From: Paramuribaculum sp.
GTDB taxonomy: Bacteria; Bacteroidota; Bacteroidia; Bacteroidales; Muribaculaceae
Length of the DNA: 16,071 nt
Reading direction: 5' to 3'
NCBI GenBank assembly: GCA_029051965.1
Contig: JAIDJZ010000387.1
Coordinates: 1-16,071, forward strand
The notes under the pieces are model-generated. The model was not told the origin of the DNA, did no database searches, and worked only from the letters and a program-made list of their open reading frames with translations. The position numbers and the translations under genes were made by a program. Shown piece after piece: positions 14,455 to 16,071 of this stretch. Numbering within the stretch: position 1 is the stretch's first letter; every line of letters starts with the position of its first letter.

Positions 14455-16071
14455 ATGTTAAATCCCATCAAAAAAACCATCGAGCTGCCTGATGGCCGCC
14501 AAATCACCCTGGAGACAGGCAAACTGGCCAAGCAAGCCGATGGAGCGGTAGAACTGCGCATGGGCAACACCATGCTGCTCGCAACAGTTGTTTCGGCCAA
14601 GGAGGCCGGCGAAGGGGTCGACTTCATGCCCCTTCAGGTAGAGTACAAAGAAAAATACTCGTCATTCGGACGCTTCCCCGGAGGCTTCCTCAAACGCGAA
14701 GGACGCGCATCGGACTATGAGATCCTGACCTCACGTCTGGTTGACCGTGTGCTCCGCCCCCTGTTCCCTGACAATTATCACGCCGACACATTTGTCAACG
14801 TGACCCTTTATTCGACCGACGGCGTCGACATGCCCGATGCGCTTGCAGGTCTTGCCGCTTCGGCAGCCATCGCAGTCAGCGACATTCCCTTCAACGGTCC
14901 CATCTCCGAAGTGCGAGTGGCCCGTGTTGACGGCGAATTTGTCATTGACCCCACATTCGAACAGCTCGAACGCGCCGACATGGAACTCATGGTCGGAGCG
15001 ACTATGGACAACATCATGATGGTCGAAGGCGAAATGAAAGAGGTTTCGGAAACCGACCTTCTCAACGCCCTCAAGGCCGCACACGCAGCGATCAAGGAGC
15101 AGTGCAAGATCCAGCTCGAACTCGCTGAAGCAGCCGGCAAGACCGTCAAACGTGAATACTGCCACGAAACCAACGACGAAGACCTCCGCAAGGATGTCCG
15201 CGAGAAATGCTACGACAAAGCATATGCCATCGCTAAGACCGGTTCAGCCGACAAGCACTGGCGCGCCGAATCGTTCAAGGCAATCTGCGACGAATATATC
15301 GAATCGCTCCCCGAAGAGGAACGCGAAGAGAAAACTCCGCTCGTGAAGCGCTACTACCACGACGTTGAGAAAGAAGCGATGCGTCGCTGCGTTCTCGACG
15401 AAGGCATCCGTCTCGACGGCCGCAAGACAACTGAAATCCGTCCGATCTGGGCAGAAGTGGACTACATTCCCGGCCCTCACGGATCAGCAGTCTTCACCCG
15501 CGGCGAAACCCAGTCGCTCGCAACCGTCACACTCGGAACAAAACTCGACGAAAAGATCGTTGACGACGTGCTCAACCAGGGCCGCGAACGATTCCTTCTC
15601 CACTATAACTTCCCCCCCTTCTCGACCGGCGAAGCCCGTCCGACCAGAGGTGTGGGCCGTCGCGAAATCGGCCACGGCAACCTGGCTCACCGCGCCCTCA
15701 AGCCGATGTTCCCCGATGAATTCCCCTATGTCTGCCGTATCGTCAGCGACATCCTCGAAAGCAACGGTTCGTCATCAATGGCCACTGTATGTGCCGGCAC
15801 ACTCGCGCTTCTCGACGCAGGCGTGCAGATGAAGAAACCGGTCAGCGGTATCGCCATGGGCCTCATCTCCGACGGAACCAACTATGCGATCCTCTCGGAC
15901 ATCCTCGGCGACGAAGACCACCTCGGCGACATGGACTTCAAGGTTACAGGTACGGTCGACGGCATCACCGCCACCCAGATGGACATCAAGTGCGACGGCC
16001 TCTCTTATGAAATCCTCGAGCGCGCCCTCAACCAGGCACGCGAAGGCCGCCTCCACATCCTCAACATCATC
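14455..16071 (+). CDS. pnp: Polynucleotide phosphorylase (PNPase), 3'-truncated by window edge
   Basis: 539 codons from the ATG at 14455 run in frame to the last base with no stop. The N-terminus [15 protein letters not shown] and [14 protein letters not shown] (72-85) identify the first RNase PH domain (about 10-145), followed by an alpha-helical linker and the second RNase PH domain (from about 325). [10 protein letters not shown] and the active-site stretch [16 protein letters not shown] (482-497) are visible, with D488, D494 and K496 matching E. coli D486, D492 and K494. PNPase degrades RNA 3' to 5' using phosphate and can also add tails. The KH and S1 RNA-binding domains, roughly the last 170 residues in other species, lie beyond the window. 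It is divergent from the patatin gene, with the foldback repeat between them. Confidence 0.97.
   Translation, partial: MLNPIKKTIELPDGRQITLETGKLAKQADGAVELRMGNTMLLATVVSAKEAGEGVDFMPLQVEYKEKYSSFGRFPGGFLKREGRASDYEILTSRLVDRVLRPLFPDNYHADTFVNVTLYSTDGVDMPDALAGLAASAAIAVSDIPFNGPISEVRVARVDGEFVIDPTFEQLERADMELMVGATMDNIMMVEGEMKEVSETDLLNALKAAHAAIKEQCKIQLELAEAAGKTVKREYCHETNDEDLRKDVREKCYDKAYAIAKTGSADKHWRAESFKAICDEYIESLPEEEREEKTPLVKRYYHDVEKEAMRRCVLDEGIRLDGRKTTEIRPIWAEVDYIPGPHGSAVFTRGETQSLATVTLGTKLDEKIVDDVLNQGRERFLLHYNFPPFSTGEARPTRGVGRREIGHGNLAHRALKPMFPDEFPYVCRIVSDILESNGSSSMATVCAGTLALLDAGVQMKKPVSGIAMGLISDGTNYAILSDILGDEDHLGDMDFKVTGTVDGITATQMDIKCDGLSYEILERALNQAREGRLHILNII

Overview
The window looks like a chromosomal segment from a Bacteroidales bacterium, with a gut Muribaculaceae-like lineage my best guess (inference). 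The reasons are TAnnTTTG-type promoter boxes, A-rich gene leaders without clear Shine-Dalgarno sites, a Bacteroidetes-style hexuronate operon with a short-chain dehydrogenase in the mannonate oxidoreductase slot, and a DUF1343/sodium symporter pair. Most of the window is moderately GC-rich. The first ~770 bases are clearly more AT-rich.

Layout. (1) Positions 1-771 (+) hold the 3' part of a Fic-family protein (probable AMPylase) with a C-terminal winged helix; its start lies off the window. (2) A strong hairpin at 895-929 separates it from a convergent run. (3) Ten minus-strand genes follow from 11873 down to 953 with almost no gaps. In transcription order they are DUF1343/NamZ-like exo-muramidase, sodium:solute symporter, WYL-domain regulator, trmD, exuT, uxaC, uxuA, SDR oxidoreductase, kdgK, eda. 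The first four overlap one another by 4, 20 and 11 bases; the later gaps are 34, 5, 12, 18, 60 and 42 bases. (4) Upstream on the same strand are a GT4 glycosyltransferase (11942-13156) and a patatin-like phospholipase (13238-14041). (5) Positions 14042-14454 are intergenic and hold a large foldback repeat (14067-14252). (6) pnp (polynucleotide phosphorylase) starts at 14455 (+) and runs off the right edge after 539 codons.

How the genes work together. ExuT imports hexuronate; UxaC makes fructuronate; the SDR probably reduces it to mannonate; UxuA dehydrates mannonate to 2-keto-3-deoxygluconate (KDG); KdgK phosphorylates KDG; Eda splits KDPG into pyruvate and glyceraldehyde-3-phosphate. This is a full glucuronate route. 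No altronate branch (UxaA/UxaB) is present, so galacturonate use is not supported by this window alone. The NamZ-like enzyme and the symporter resemble an N-acetylmuramate release-and-uptake pair, with the WYL protein as likely local regulator. The housekeeping gene trmD sits between the two catabolic modules.

The least explained item is the ~186-base foldback between patatin and pnp. Its terminal arms each carry an outward-facing TAnnTTTG box, one toward each flanking gene. It may be a MITE-like element that doubles as a divergent promoter. No RNA genes, CRISPR arrays or transposase genes were seen.
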